A stretch of DNA of 64,000 nt, from the NCBI RefSeq assembly GCF_000237925.1, contig NC_031499.1:3736775-3800774 (forward strand), given 5' to 3'. Below the pieces are notes generated by a model. It did no database searches. It saw only the letters and a program-made list of their open reading frames with translations, and had not been told where the DNA came from. Below are positions 12,601-24,600 of the stretch, one piece after another; position 1 is the stretch's first letter, and each line of letters opens with the position of its first letter. Origin of the DNA: Schistosoma mansoni (taxonomy: Eukaryota; Platyhelminthes; Trematoda; Strigeidida; Schistosomatidae). A program made the position numbers and the translations under genes.

Positions 12601-15600
12601 GTGACATTTCTCTGTCTCTACAGAGTACATTTTACGGGTTATTTAACTCGGTTTAGAATATTATTACGGGTTGTATTGTACAAGAAAGATTTTTAAAAAA
12701 CAATGTATCATTAAAAGAGTTATAATTTTTCAATGAATGTTATCATAATTTTGTTTCTTATTACACATGTAACTCCATAGCATCTTTTAAACTACTAATC
12801 AGGGAATATACTAAACTTAGATTATTAGTAAGATGGTGGTTGGAGGTAGTCAACAGGAGACCCTAGACCTAGGTTTCTTGCTGTTTGGCACTTGTCAGAA
12901 AGGTGTACCTGTAATGTTGAGAGAACTGATGCTTGATAGGATTTGATCTACACTAAGAAGGACCTGACACACATGACAATGATCACCACCCAGTGATCAA
13001 TCAATTGCAAACTTTAGATCGTTAGTTTGAGGATCAGTTCGTGATTTGAACCATTATGTAGAATTGATGGTAGATTTTTACATAATTTGCCATTCATAAG
13101 GTCAATTTTTCAAAACTTTATTTATAAGTCACTGAGTTTTTATTGGTATTGTGTTACTGCTATTATTATTGTTTTAATGTTGTTTCTTTTTCATTAGAAA
13201 TTCCTACCAGGAACTAATTTGTGTGATTTGATATCATTTAAACAAATTCGTAGATCTTTACAGTTTTAAAAAGGGATTAAGGACAAAAAAATGAAGTGAT
13301 GTTAAGTACCAAATAAATAAGAAAGGTTAATTTGATATTCATGAAATATTTAACTATAGGTTATATAATTCTTTGGTGTGTACTACTGATATCGACAGAT
13401 ATAAGTAGAATGTATCATCCATAGAAAGTGGAATGCCTGATGACAGAAAGTTGGGAAAATCGAGGAAAAAAGAACAAGAACAGCGAGTGATTGATATGGA
13501 AATGAATGAACAATGAAGTCTGAGACGATAGACATTTCTCAGATTTTACTAAGAGATTTTGTCATTTTGTATTAAAATACATTTGGTTGTCCCCGTTGAT
13601 GTTCTCGTTCACTACAACTCTACTATTTAAAAATAGTTTTTATTATCAACTGATATCTGAATAATTACTTTGAGTGGGGTCCAAGAGATGGTGTAACGCA
13701 GTGGCTAGAGACGTTATCAGATATGGCTCAGAATAGAAGCCAGTGGTGAGCCTGCTGTAACCGTCTATTACTTTCTTCATAAAGAGTGGTTATAACTTTC
13801 TTAACTGAAACAGTCTTCTGGTTGTACATTTCAGTTCCCTTCATCATTACTCTTCCCTTTTTTTCATTCCATTTTTTCTTTTATATATATGCATCTTACC
13901 TCTTTCTCTTCCCATTCTCATTGTTTTGTGTGGTGCATATATATCTGGTGTCCCTTTGTACCAATATGTATGTGTTTAAATAAATAAATAATTTTGAGTA
14001 TGTTGTATTACATCCGTAGAATTTGTTATTAACTGATTCCAGAACTGAGAAATTGTAAAATTAAACACTGTAAGTACACAAAGATGATAGAGATAAGGAT
14101 TTATGGGATCAATGAAACAGTCATATTGTCCAGCTGATTAAGTCGACTTTCATCATATCAGCATTGAAAAGATGTTTCGAATCAATCTAATTTACTTTTT
14201 ATACTATGTACACATTCGCAGTTTTACCAAGAATGATGTATTTAGGACTTTAAGATAATATAATAAAAAGGATACGTTTAGATATAGATGAGGTAAGATG
14301 AATTATTACAAATACATCGATGTTATCTATCTCAGTTCAGACATATATTATATTTGGAATTATCAATATGATGTTGTGGAGATTGCTGAGTTTTTGATAG
14401 AGATCATCAATCGACCGATGCTAGCCAACCACTCCATTGGTCACTGCTGGTCATATTCTAACTAGTGGCTGGCTTCAAGAGGCCATTCCTAGAGTGAAGT
14501 TCAACCAGGTCTGTTGTGAGATAGTAACTCATTGAAGACAATGGTGGATGATGGCTCAATTTTGTCGATTTCGTGGATTGGTTGAAGTTCGACATTAACA
14601 CTACAGCGTGTTTACCGGCTCAGTGGTCTAGAGGCTGGGCTTTCGTGCGTGAGACTTAGAGTCCTGGGTTTGATTCTCTCGTGGACTGTTGAGGAGTCCC
14701 ACAATAGGACGAAGTTTTCCATGATGGTCTTGCTTCAATTGACTGATGATTTCAACTATATAAAACTAATACTATTCATAATCATCAAAGCTTTCTTTTT
14801 TCTCTCATTATATATTTAGCTCAAACATTATTATTTCCTGGCCTTACTTCAACTATTTTTAATTTACCTTCATGTTTAACTTGTACAAATACATTAACAC
14901 CAATGAAATCAGTAACAGATCAATTAATCAAAGAGAAAGTTGAACAAGATGAAATACAAGAAGAACTTTTTACAAAAATTTCTAAAGCAATTTATTTACA
15001 TCAAAATGAATTGAGTCATAATGATAATACTACTACTAATAATACTAATAATAATAGTAATATTAATAGTAACCCATCGTCTGTTATAAATAACCTACTT
15101 AATCCAACTGAATTGATTTTAAATTATGCAACAAATTATTATTTACATGGTATTCATCAACCAATTAATAATAAATATTTAATAGAAGGAGAAGAAGAAG
15201 ATATTGTTGAAGGTGAAGAAGGGGAAGATATGAAAAAAGATGAAATTTCTACATGTACTAGTCCTGATGAAACTATATTAAAAGAATTCGATAATGAGCT
15301 ATCTTCAAAACGTGTTGGTAAGTTGGAATTTTTCTTAAAGTATATTATAGTTGTATTACATAACAACGATCTATGCTCGACGAGGAGTAACAGGTGTAAG
15401 TAGGTAAGTTAGTAAGTAATAACGTAACAAGAAGCTGTTTAATTGTAATATCAACAGGATATGATAGTGAGTGAAGTAGGGTTCGGATTTGATGAGAAGC
15501 ATCATTTCTATCATGATTGCACATATATTTATGTAAGAAGTGTCAAGTGATATGAAACATAAACTTACACTTTCCTAACAACTACCTACAATAACCTGAC

Positions 15601-18600
15601 ATGGTTGTGTTGAATCTTCTTGTTGATGTTTAGGACCACAATTGATCAGCCTGTCCTTGGTATATAAGCATCCTATGAGGATTGCCTCGATATTACTATT
15701 AAGTCACAAGTATTTTAAGCAGTGATGGATGATATTTAGCAAAATAAAGTAATTATAATAATGACATATGTGTTACATCATATAAGCAGAGTATTTGAAA
15801 TATCTTCGTATAGTGCTCAGTTTATCTAAAATCATGATCAAAAAGCTGAGTATTCTTTGATCGTTTTACAAAGAAAATGAAAGTGTTAAACGTGTCCAAT
15901 GCAGACTTCTTTCTATTGAAACTGTATGCAACAAGTAAATAAATGAGGTTTTAATCTAATTTACTTATTTAAAAAAAATCACTTTTATTAGTAGTCTATT
16001 GAATAGTGAGTTGGTAAACTAAGGAATATTGCTAACATTGGTTACAATTTCCACATATTATTGTTATCAATGGGTTCATTCAATATTATATTTTTGGTAC
16101 AATATAGAATTCTCAACATAAAGTATTTCGACAGGTTTCCTTTTCTTATTTCTTGATCGATCCTGACGATAAATATTGAATGATCCCCAGTTTAAATATT
16201 AGCAGTTCAGGAATCAACATCTGAATAATATTCATTCTTTCCAATGCATATTATCAGTCACCACGATGTCTCTGATTGTACGTTTTGTATGTTTTACGGT
16301 GAATGATTGTAAACTCATAAACGCGCCTGAATAGGTTATGCGGGTAATAGACATAATGATGTGTTAAAACAAGCAAAAGACAGGTAACTTGTTGGAATAT
16401 CTAGATGTCAGGAATAGGTAGTCCAGATACTCAAGCAGCCTTCATATCACTTCTGCCTTATAAATCCATCTCACTTACGGTCCAGTTAATTTATTCATGA
16501 AGATTCTGTAGATGATTAGTGTGAATGACTTACTGTAGAAACTTTATAACATTGGGAAGTATTTAGAAAAAAAGCCTTTTTCCTTCATGTATGTGCACGT
16601 AGTTAGATTATGTTATGTAACGAAATTTCCACAGTGTTTATATTAGAACATTATCAATATACCTTGTCTAACTAATAAATTTCCTTTAACAATTATATCT
16701 TAATAGGTTTCATTACATTTTGGCTGCAAATCAGTTTTGAAGACCATAAGATCAATTTAATATCACTATTGGCTCAACCTGTTTCGGTTTTGGCACCCGG
16801 GCAGTATCACAGACCTCACACAAATAAAATAAGATTTGTGCGGCGCATATATATCTAGTGCCCCTTTGTACCAATATTTATGTGTTTAAATAAATAAATA
16901 AATAACATCTATATATGTAGGAGTTAAGTGTCAAGAGTTTAATGTAAACAACAAAATGACTTATAATTCAGAAAACAACTAGGAATCTCAGCCTTATTTG
17001 CCACATAATTTTGCAAGGCTGATATATAAGAATAGAATGGAGTAAGTGTACAATAGAAATGCTTGACATTAAGTATGAATGAATAAGTCTAATGGAGTAA
17101 TAACATATATTTGATATAGAGAGCCAATCAGAAGTAAATTAATGAGAAGGTCAGTCGATGGCAATCAAAAGTGACCTAAAGGATAAGAGTATTTCATTGA
17201 CTAAGAAATGGATTAATCTCTTAAGGAATAGAGTAGTATATATATGAATGGGTATTTGTGCATTTTATTCGGTAGACCAATATACTTTCTGGCTCGCTCA
17301 TGTATTATCGCCCGAGTGGTCGATTGGGGGGGGGAGAGTTAGCACGTGGCATACCATGTATCAGCATTAGATTTCGGACAGCGCTCGTCACAACAATTTT
17401 ACTCTATAACTATTTATAGACAGATATCTGGTATTGAGACATTTTCATGAACCGTGTTCGAACTTGCATATTTGGATTCATTCTAAATTTATCTCCATAA
17501 AGGAATAGAACATTAAAACTTATGATTTAGCGTATTATTTACTTTACTTTCAATTACTAGATACATGTTAACCTGAGCTAATCAAGTATAAGTGAGAGAT
17601 GCTGACCGGTGCAAGCTATTGGTCAAGATTTAGCCTAACTTTCTGAGGTGACATCTATATTCTATTTGCTGAAAATGTCGCTTAGTTTTTTTAAGGGGCA
17701 TAAACCATTATTTATACATGAGTATAAGCTTCTTACCAATTCTTGGTTTCCTCACTCAAGTACTAAATTTAATTTATGTATAAGAAAAGTAATTACCAGT
17801 AGCAGACTTAGATGACCTCAGGACGTAGCAAGATCATAATCAAATCTCTTCTCATCGTTTTCGACTAAAACATTCACTCATAAAACAAGTGTACTTTACC
17901 TCCAAGCACATAAAATTCTAATCGATTGTTAGGTTACAACTAACTTTTGTGCATATTCAAACAATCAAACCTATTCTTCATCATGTGGAAGACTTCAAAA
18001 GTATTTTTCTTACCACCTTTGGTTTTTACAATTTTATGTTACAACTTAAATATTCAACAATCTACACAATTCCATTGTATTCATATAACGTTTTTATTTA
18101 GTTTAATTCAGCTATTGGTCTGAAATTTAAGTTGACAATTTCTGAAATATTCTATCCCTCATGAAACAGATAAGGGAATTAATTACATACTTTTAACAGT
18201 TACTCCACTAATTTTCTATTGGGGAGATTCATAAAATTGTTCGAAAAAAAACCCAAAAAATGGCTCTCAAAACGCTGACAAACACCTTATGCAATCAGTA
18301 TTCAATAGAAGTTTTGCCAGAAACATCTAGAAAGTGAAAGGTTACACGTCGTGTTTTCGATTGGATGATTACCTATACTGTCACCATGTTTAGTAGCGTT
18401 CCAGAAATTTCCGGAAGCCCAAGGCCATCTTAAATACTATAAATACCCTAGACTTTTCTTACATAAACGAACCTTGGGGTAAAGAGTTTTTTATGTATTT
18501 CGCGCCTTTTCTCTTGTGTTTAAGTTGTTGTGCAGATTCGCCTGGGGGTTACTACAAAGCTAAGGAAACCGAATCTAACATTCAATCAGAAGACTTATCA

Positions 18601-21600
18601 TTTTTGTTTAATGCTTTAATAATTCTTGTTTTCATATTTTTGTTCTATTTCAGATTCATCTGATATGGATCAATTAGACTTGAAAACAACTTCATTGTGG
18701 TTAACAGAATCAGATATACATTCTATACCAAATCTAGTTGAATCCATTAAAAAATACCATTCAAATGATGAATGTGGTTTTGATGTATGTCGATCATCTA
18801 AACTGAAAGAACATTATCATTGTAGTATATGTAATAAGGTAAATTTAATAGTTAGTTTTAATATCAAAAAGGGGTTTTGTGGAGATTGCAGTAATTTAAT
18901 AGTTGAATTCATGAGTCGATTAAAGCTAGACCACCATTGAAAACCTGAAATCATTGAACAGCCGTTTTGTCCTAGTATGGGGCGACTTTGAACTGTGCAT
19001 CCACAAACCCACACGCCACACCCAATCCCAAGACCTTCGGTTTCACGTACAAATGCTTAACCTCTAAACCATTGAGCTGGCCAGCATCCAACGGTGTTAA
19101 TGTCTAACTTCAACTAATTCGCATTGAAGCAGTAACTCACTGAAGACAATGGTGGACGGTGGCTCAATTTCGTAGATTGGTTGAAGTTAGACGTTAAAAC
19201 TGTTGGGTGCCGGCCGACTCAGTGGTCTAGAGGTTAAGCGTTCACGCGCGAGACTTAGGGTCCTGGATTCGAATCTCTGGGAACGGGATCGTGGATGCGC
19301 ATTGCATAGGAGTCCCATACTAAGACTAAAAGGCTGTCTGGTGATTCCATGTTTCCCATGGTGGTGCAAGTTAAATCGACTCGTGAATTCAAGCATTAGG
19401 TTAGTTTTAACATTGATTCGCATATTTTCTTGTAATGAAAAACGTAATCTGTTCGGAAAAAAATTAGGAAATCTAAACTGTTTAATTCTTTGACGGAACT
19501 TAGAAAAGCTGTCAAGAAATTCACCAAATATCAAAAGCGGTTTGAGGAGATAATACTTTGAAGAAAACAGTTCTCTTTTCAAGCTTTCGATTGTTTACAG
19601 TGAATAGTAATAGGGTGATGCAAGTTCAACACAATATAGCTGACATTTCGTGTAATGATAAAAATGTGAAACATATGAAGTCACTTGAAAAACGAAAGCA
19701 ACCGATTCATTGTTCAATTGAATTGTTAGTAAAATGAATTTTGGAAAATTGTATGTGTACATGTTTCTAGTGAAACATTTATATCCCAAAAAATAAAGTT
19801 GGAAAGTCTTCATATCTGAAAAATCCTATGGATCATTTAAAACCATGAAAATGGAGATGAGACAAGTATAATGCTACAAATGTGGATTATCTTGAAGAAG
19901 AAAAGATAGTTGTACATTATGTTTTCCAACGTAAATTTGTTTATGACTTCAGATTAAATGTTTATTGAATAGTTTCGTCTTGTAGTCATAGATTTTAAGC
20001 ATAATTAAATTTGTTTGTCTCAAAATTAGTCAACTTTCTTTCCTTGGTAGGATAGTTATTGTGAACTAATAATGAGTCTGATACTAGGACGAAAAAGCTG
20101 TCAAATGTATCAAACGATGTTAGTCTATGGAGAGAAGAAAGCTATCAACAAGTTAGATTAACCTCTAAATTTAAGTAGAATGACATAAGAATCAGGGGAT
20201 GGAATCCAGCTTTGTTCCCTAGATTATGATGAGAAGTCGTGATATTTTGAAATTCAACCATTTTGATAGTGATAGAATTTACTACCAGTGAATCCGGATA
20301 GCGACCGAACTCAATAAGGAATTGAATGAATGTTAATCGCTAGATGCCAACTTAGTAGTCTAAAGATGTTGAGTTTGCTACAAATTCTGATGGTCACGGA
20401 ACTGGTCTTTAGTGTGTTCATGATAGCGTATTACTAAGGAGTCCTATACTAAAATAGATCATATGTTTCATGCTTCTTAATTTATAATGATACCCTTAAT
20501 GATACCAAATCATTCAGTAAACCGTTTACATTCTAGAGTTATCACCTTACTGCATTGCAAGCAAACGGTTTCTCAGTTATTATTATTATTTAAAAAATGT
20601 TTGATAGCACCTTCTGATCTTTAATAATTACTCTGTATCATAAAAAACACACTTTAGATTATTCTACGACGTGAAGAAATGATAAGACATGCTAAATGGC
20701 ATAGAAAACGTGAAGAAAGTATGCAATATGGATTTATGCGTTATAGTCCATGTGATGATTGTACCATTATTTCTTGTCCACATAATGGACGTCAAACACA
20801 TTATCATTGTATGCAATCCAATTGTGACAAGGTGAGAATTATTATCATTATTATTGTGTTTTATGTGGAGAAAAAAGGCGACACAATTGATAGTTCTAAT
20901 GACCTTTTTTAGCGAAAAGATGTTAATACTCTGGTTAGGTCAGGGATGCACACTGAAAAAGAGTCCGATATTAGGACGAAACAACTACGTAGTACTTTTC
21001 TAATTCTTATGTCTGCCTAGCTAAAGTTATTCTATGATATAAAATTACTGATTTCAACAATTTCCACGATTCATTTACACTAATAATAATAAACATGTAC
21101 TCACTAGTATCTAATTTTGAGAGATAACTATCTGATTTCGAATGAGAAGCCTTGACTAGTGATTTTGAGATATGTTGGAGAAAATTCAGTTACTCACTAG
21201 TACTTATTAATTGGAACTAGACATATAAACCATTGTATACCAACTCGATGGTCTAAAGGTTATATGCTCACCACGAGATCTCTAATAGTGTATTCATTTC
21301 CTGATAGGATAATAGATATATGCTGACAAAGAGTTACAGTACTTCCTATCTAAAATTAGTCTGTGATGTAGAACTATAAAATTCATCAGTATTCAATAAC
21401 CCTCTCCATACCTTACTCTAAAGTTCATCATCTATTAGTTCGAAATAAAACGAGATTTTCAATATAGGATATAATACTCGTACAATTATCGTTTAAAATA
21501 CCATCAATAATTGTAGACTTTAGAAAAATTAACATCGTTTTCATGTTTTTCCCTTGCAAGTTATTTCATACTATTATTATTATTATCGCGTTATCCACTC

Positions 21601-24600
21601 GGCCACTGAGTCCTGATAGCCACATGCTTGTGCGATGGGGTGAAGTTTAAATTCCTTTAGTATAGTTTGTTTGAATCTTCCCATCGATGTGTTAGGACTG
21701 CAACTGGTCAGTCTCTAATTGGCTATATTGAGGNNNNNNNNNNNNNNNNNNNNNNNNNNNNNNNNNNNNNNNNNNNNNNNNNNNNNNNNNNNNNNNNNNN
21801 NNNNNNNNNNNNNNNNNNNNNNNNNNNNNNNNNNNNNNNNNNNNNNNNNNNNNNNNNNNNNNNNNNNNNNNNNNNNNNNNNNNNNNNNNNNNNNNNNNNN
21901 NNNNNNNNNNNNNNNNNNNNNNNNNNNNNNNNNGGGGCTCTCAGGGCTCATGGTAGGAGGTGTTAACGCGTTGGCGTTGGAAGCGAGGGTACTGGGTTCG
22001 AGTCCCAGAGTGAACATCAACTCTGAGATGCAGTTACATCCAGCTGACGAGTCCCGAATAGGACGAAACGCGTGTCCTGGATTCCACTGCTAGCCACTAT
22101 CCATCTTTGCTTACCATGCTTGTGAATTAAAGTATATCGAGACAATACGCACAGTATGCACATATGTCAATTAGAGACTGACCAGTTGCAGTCCTAACAC
22201 ATCGATGGGAAGATTCAAACAAACTATACTAAATGAATTTATTATTATTATTTTTATCTAAATATTCCCCTGTCTTATTGCTTAATCAACATTCTCTTTC
22301 ACTGTCTTGATTGTTTGTTCGTTCTTTCTTCTCCCTCTCTTTCTCTCTCTTGAAATACCAACGATAACACTCAAAATTTATTAAGACAATGATGATGATT
22401 AGCTAGTCGAATAGAATGTGTGTGTTTTTATTCTTGTTTTATTTCTGGCTTCATCTCTCTCTGTGATTAGTTTCTCTGCTTGTATTTTCACATATTCTTT
22501 CCTTCTTTCCTTGTTTTTTTGTTTGTTTTTTCTCTTTTTTTGTGTTTTTTTTATATTTTCACGTATACTATTGTTTTCTTTTTTTATAATCCATATATAC
22601 ACATATTAATAGATTCACATGTTTTACACCTAAAAAATAAACATCTAAAATAAACACAAATTCCTTATGTTTAGTGTATATATGTCTATGTTTGTGTGTG
22701 TGTGTCTATGTGTGCACATTCATTTGTGTGTATGACCATCGGCTCATGTTACTAGGGTTAGTGATAGTAATGATATTGTTAATAATGATGAAATTTGTGT
22801 CTGATTTCATAGTTTTGTGATGTGGTTGTCAGTAGAGTCTAGGAAGTGAGTTTACGTCTTCTTTTGGATGTATTAGCTGAGTATACCTTCTATAGTTCAG
22901 TGTTGATATTCACAATGGAATCTGAACCTAATATCTTTAATTTCAAAGATGTAACGAATTATTCACTGAGTAATTGTATCTAAATAATCGTTAACTTCTT
23001 CAAAAAGTAAGAAGATATTCATAAGGGTCTGTAATTTCCCTGAAGTTAATCGATCTTTTTTGTTATAATGTCTATTCTATGCGAATTAGCTGCATAAAGC
23101 ACTATGCCACAAGTTTTAGTAAGTTTTGATATGTGATTGGGAGTGGAATATAAAAGGCACATTCTATCTTATTTAGGAATGAATAGGTGGATGTACCTGT
23201 ATCCCAATGTTTATGTTCAAACTAAGACTTCAATCCATTTACTTATGAATAACATCAGGGACTAAATCTAATTATATAATCGTTAATTACAGAACCGGTG
23301 CTTTCAACGTGGTATGGTCGCCGGCAAAAGCCCGCTACGTCAGGAATGAAATGATGCATTCCACTGACTACACTACTCTCGCTCCTAATAGAAGAAAGAC
23401 AATTTACATTATCATTACCATTATTATTATTATTTACTACGTCGCTTTTTCACTCCCTTTATTCCCAATCTGTGTATCCTTCCATTTCAACTTATGCAGT
23501 AGTTCGCCCATGGTGGAAACTCTGTCCTATCTAAACGATCTCCAGTCACTGCCTGGTCGAAAGTGAATGCTTCCACCGGTTATGAATACTGAACCAGTTA
23601 AATACAGAGATATATTTGATAGTATTCATATCTTGACGTATGATTCTTTAATAGTGGTGTTTAAGGGCGATAACAAAAAAATATATGGAACTCATGGACT
23701 TTGTAGTGATTGTTTTATACTTAAAACATTCAGATATCATTTACATGAGTGAAATCTACTGGTCATAAATTCCCACTAGAATTTCGTAAATACAGCACAT
23801 AACCAGTCTCTAGTATGCAAGATCAAGATATTTGTAAAGGTTAATCATAAATGAACATCATATAGAGTATCAGTAAAAACTAGAAAGTACTTAATATCTG
23901 TTTCATCCTAGTATAGGACTTTAATAGTACACAGCATGAACCTAATAAGAACAGAGCTCTGAAATTTCAGCTTTCGCAATGAGTGCTTATTTATTTATTT
24001 AAACACATAAATATTGGTACAAAGGGGGGACCAGATATATATGAGCCACACAAAAAATTGTCATTTAATTTAATTGTGTGAGGTCTATGATATTGCCCGG
24101 GTGCCCAAACTGAAGCAAGTGGTTTTCTTGGGGGAGCACATTCGAAGCCTTTGACCTAAAGGTCTGATCCACAAGGCAGTAGAGCATCGTGAAGAGATGC
24201 AGTCCCATGGTAACCGGTGACCAACGATTGGTTCATACGCCTTTAGTTCCATCAGGACCCTGAAGCCCATGTGCACCATTGGTTTGGAATGAGGGTTTTC
24301 CAACTCCCCTAGGTGTCCGCCAACCCGGTTAAAGCTCCGGACATTCGCATTTCGATAGAGAGGGCGGGCCCTTCCTACTCTCAGCCGTATCAGGGCATTT
24401 GGGGGCTTAGACCTGTCAAACCTCTAACTTGGTGAATTGTATCGATTTCAGTAAAATTATTATAATTTTGTAACCATAAATTAGCTTTAAATTATTATTT
24501 ATACAATAAGGCAATATGATGGAATGCACATAATCAACTGAACTAATGTTTTATTCCCATGACTAAGTCTCAACTACCAACTAAGTACATTTCATAAAAC

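Larger units (their letters stand above)
9603..14819 (+). other. castor intron 1 (5.2 kb)
   Basis: GT at 9603, AG at 14818-14819. Contains family A copies at 10527-10905, 10909-11184, 11690-12185 and 14370-14765, a D copy at 13378-13630, a LINE 3' end at 13670-13993 and an unclassified GC-richer segment at 12215-12690. No other coding signal was seen. Confidence 0.85.
21663..22235 (+). mobile_element. Family B (Sm-alpha-like) element with intact hammerhead
   Basis: Head at 21665-21733, N gap, B box GGTTCGAGTCCC near 21996-22007, hammerhead, then CACTATCCATCTTTGC and an inverted copy of the head at 22125-22235. Most complete Sm-alpha-like copy here. Confidence 0.8.

Noticed and set aside
17326-17336. 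G-run as a possible quadruplex regulatory site
   Set aside because: A single G9 tract with no further G-runs nearby; not enough for a supported quadruplex.
18626-18653. ATG at 18626 as the start of a separate 104-residue protein
   Set aside because: It is intronic; the acceptor at 18652-18653 and phase agreement with exon 2 put the frame inside castor.
22399-22609. Overlapping open frames on both strands rich in Lys or Phe/Ser
   Set aside because: They come from a pyrimidine-rich low-complexity tract.
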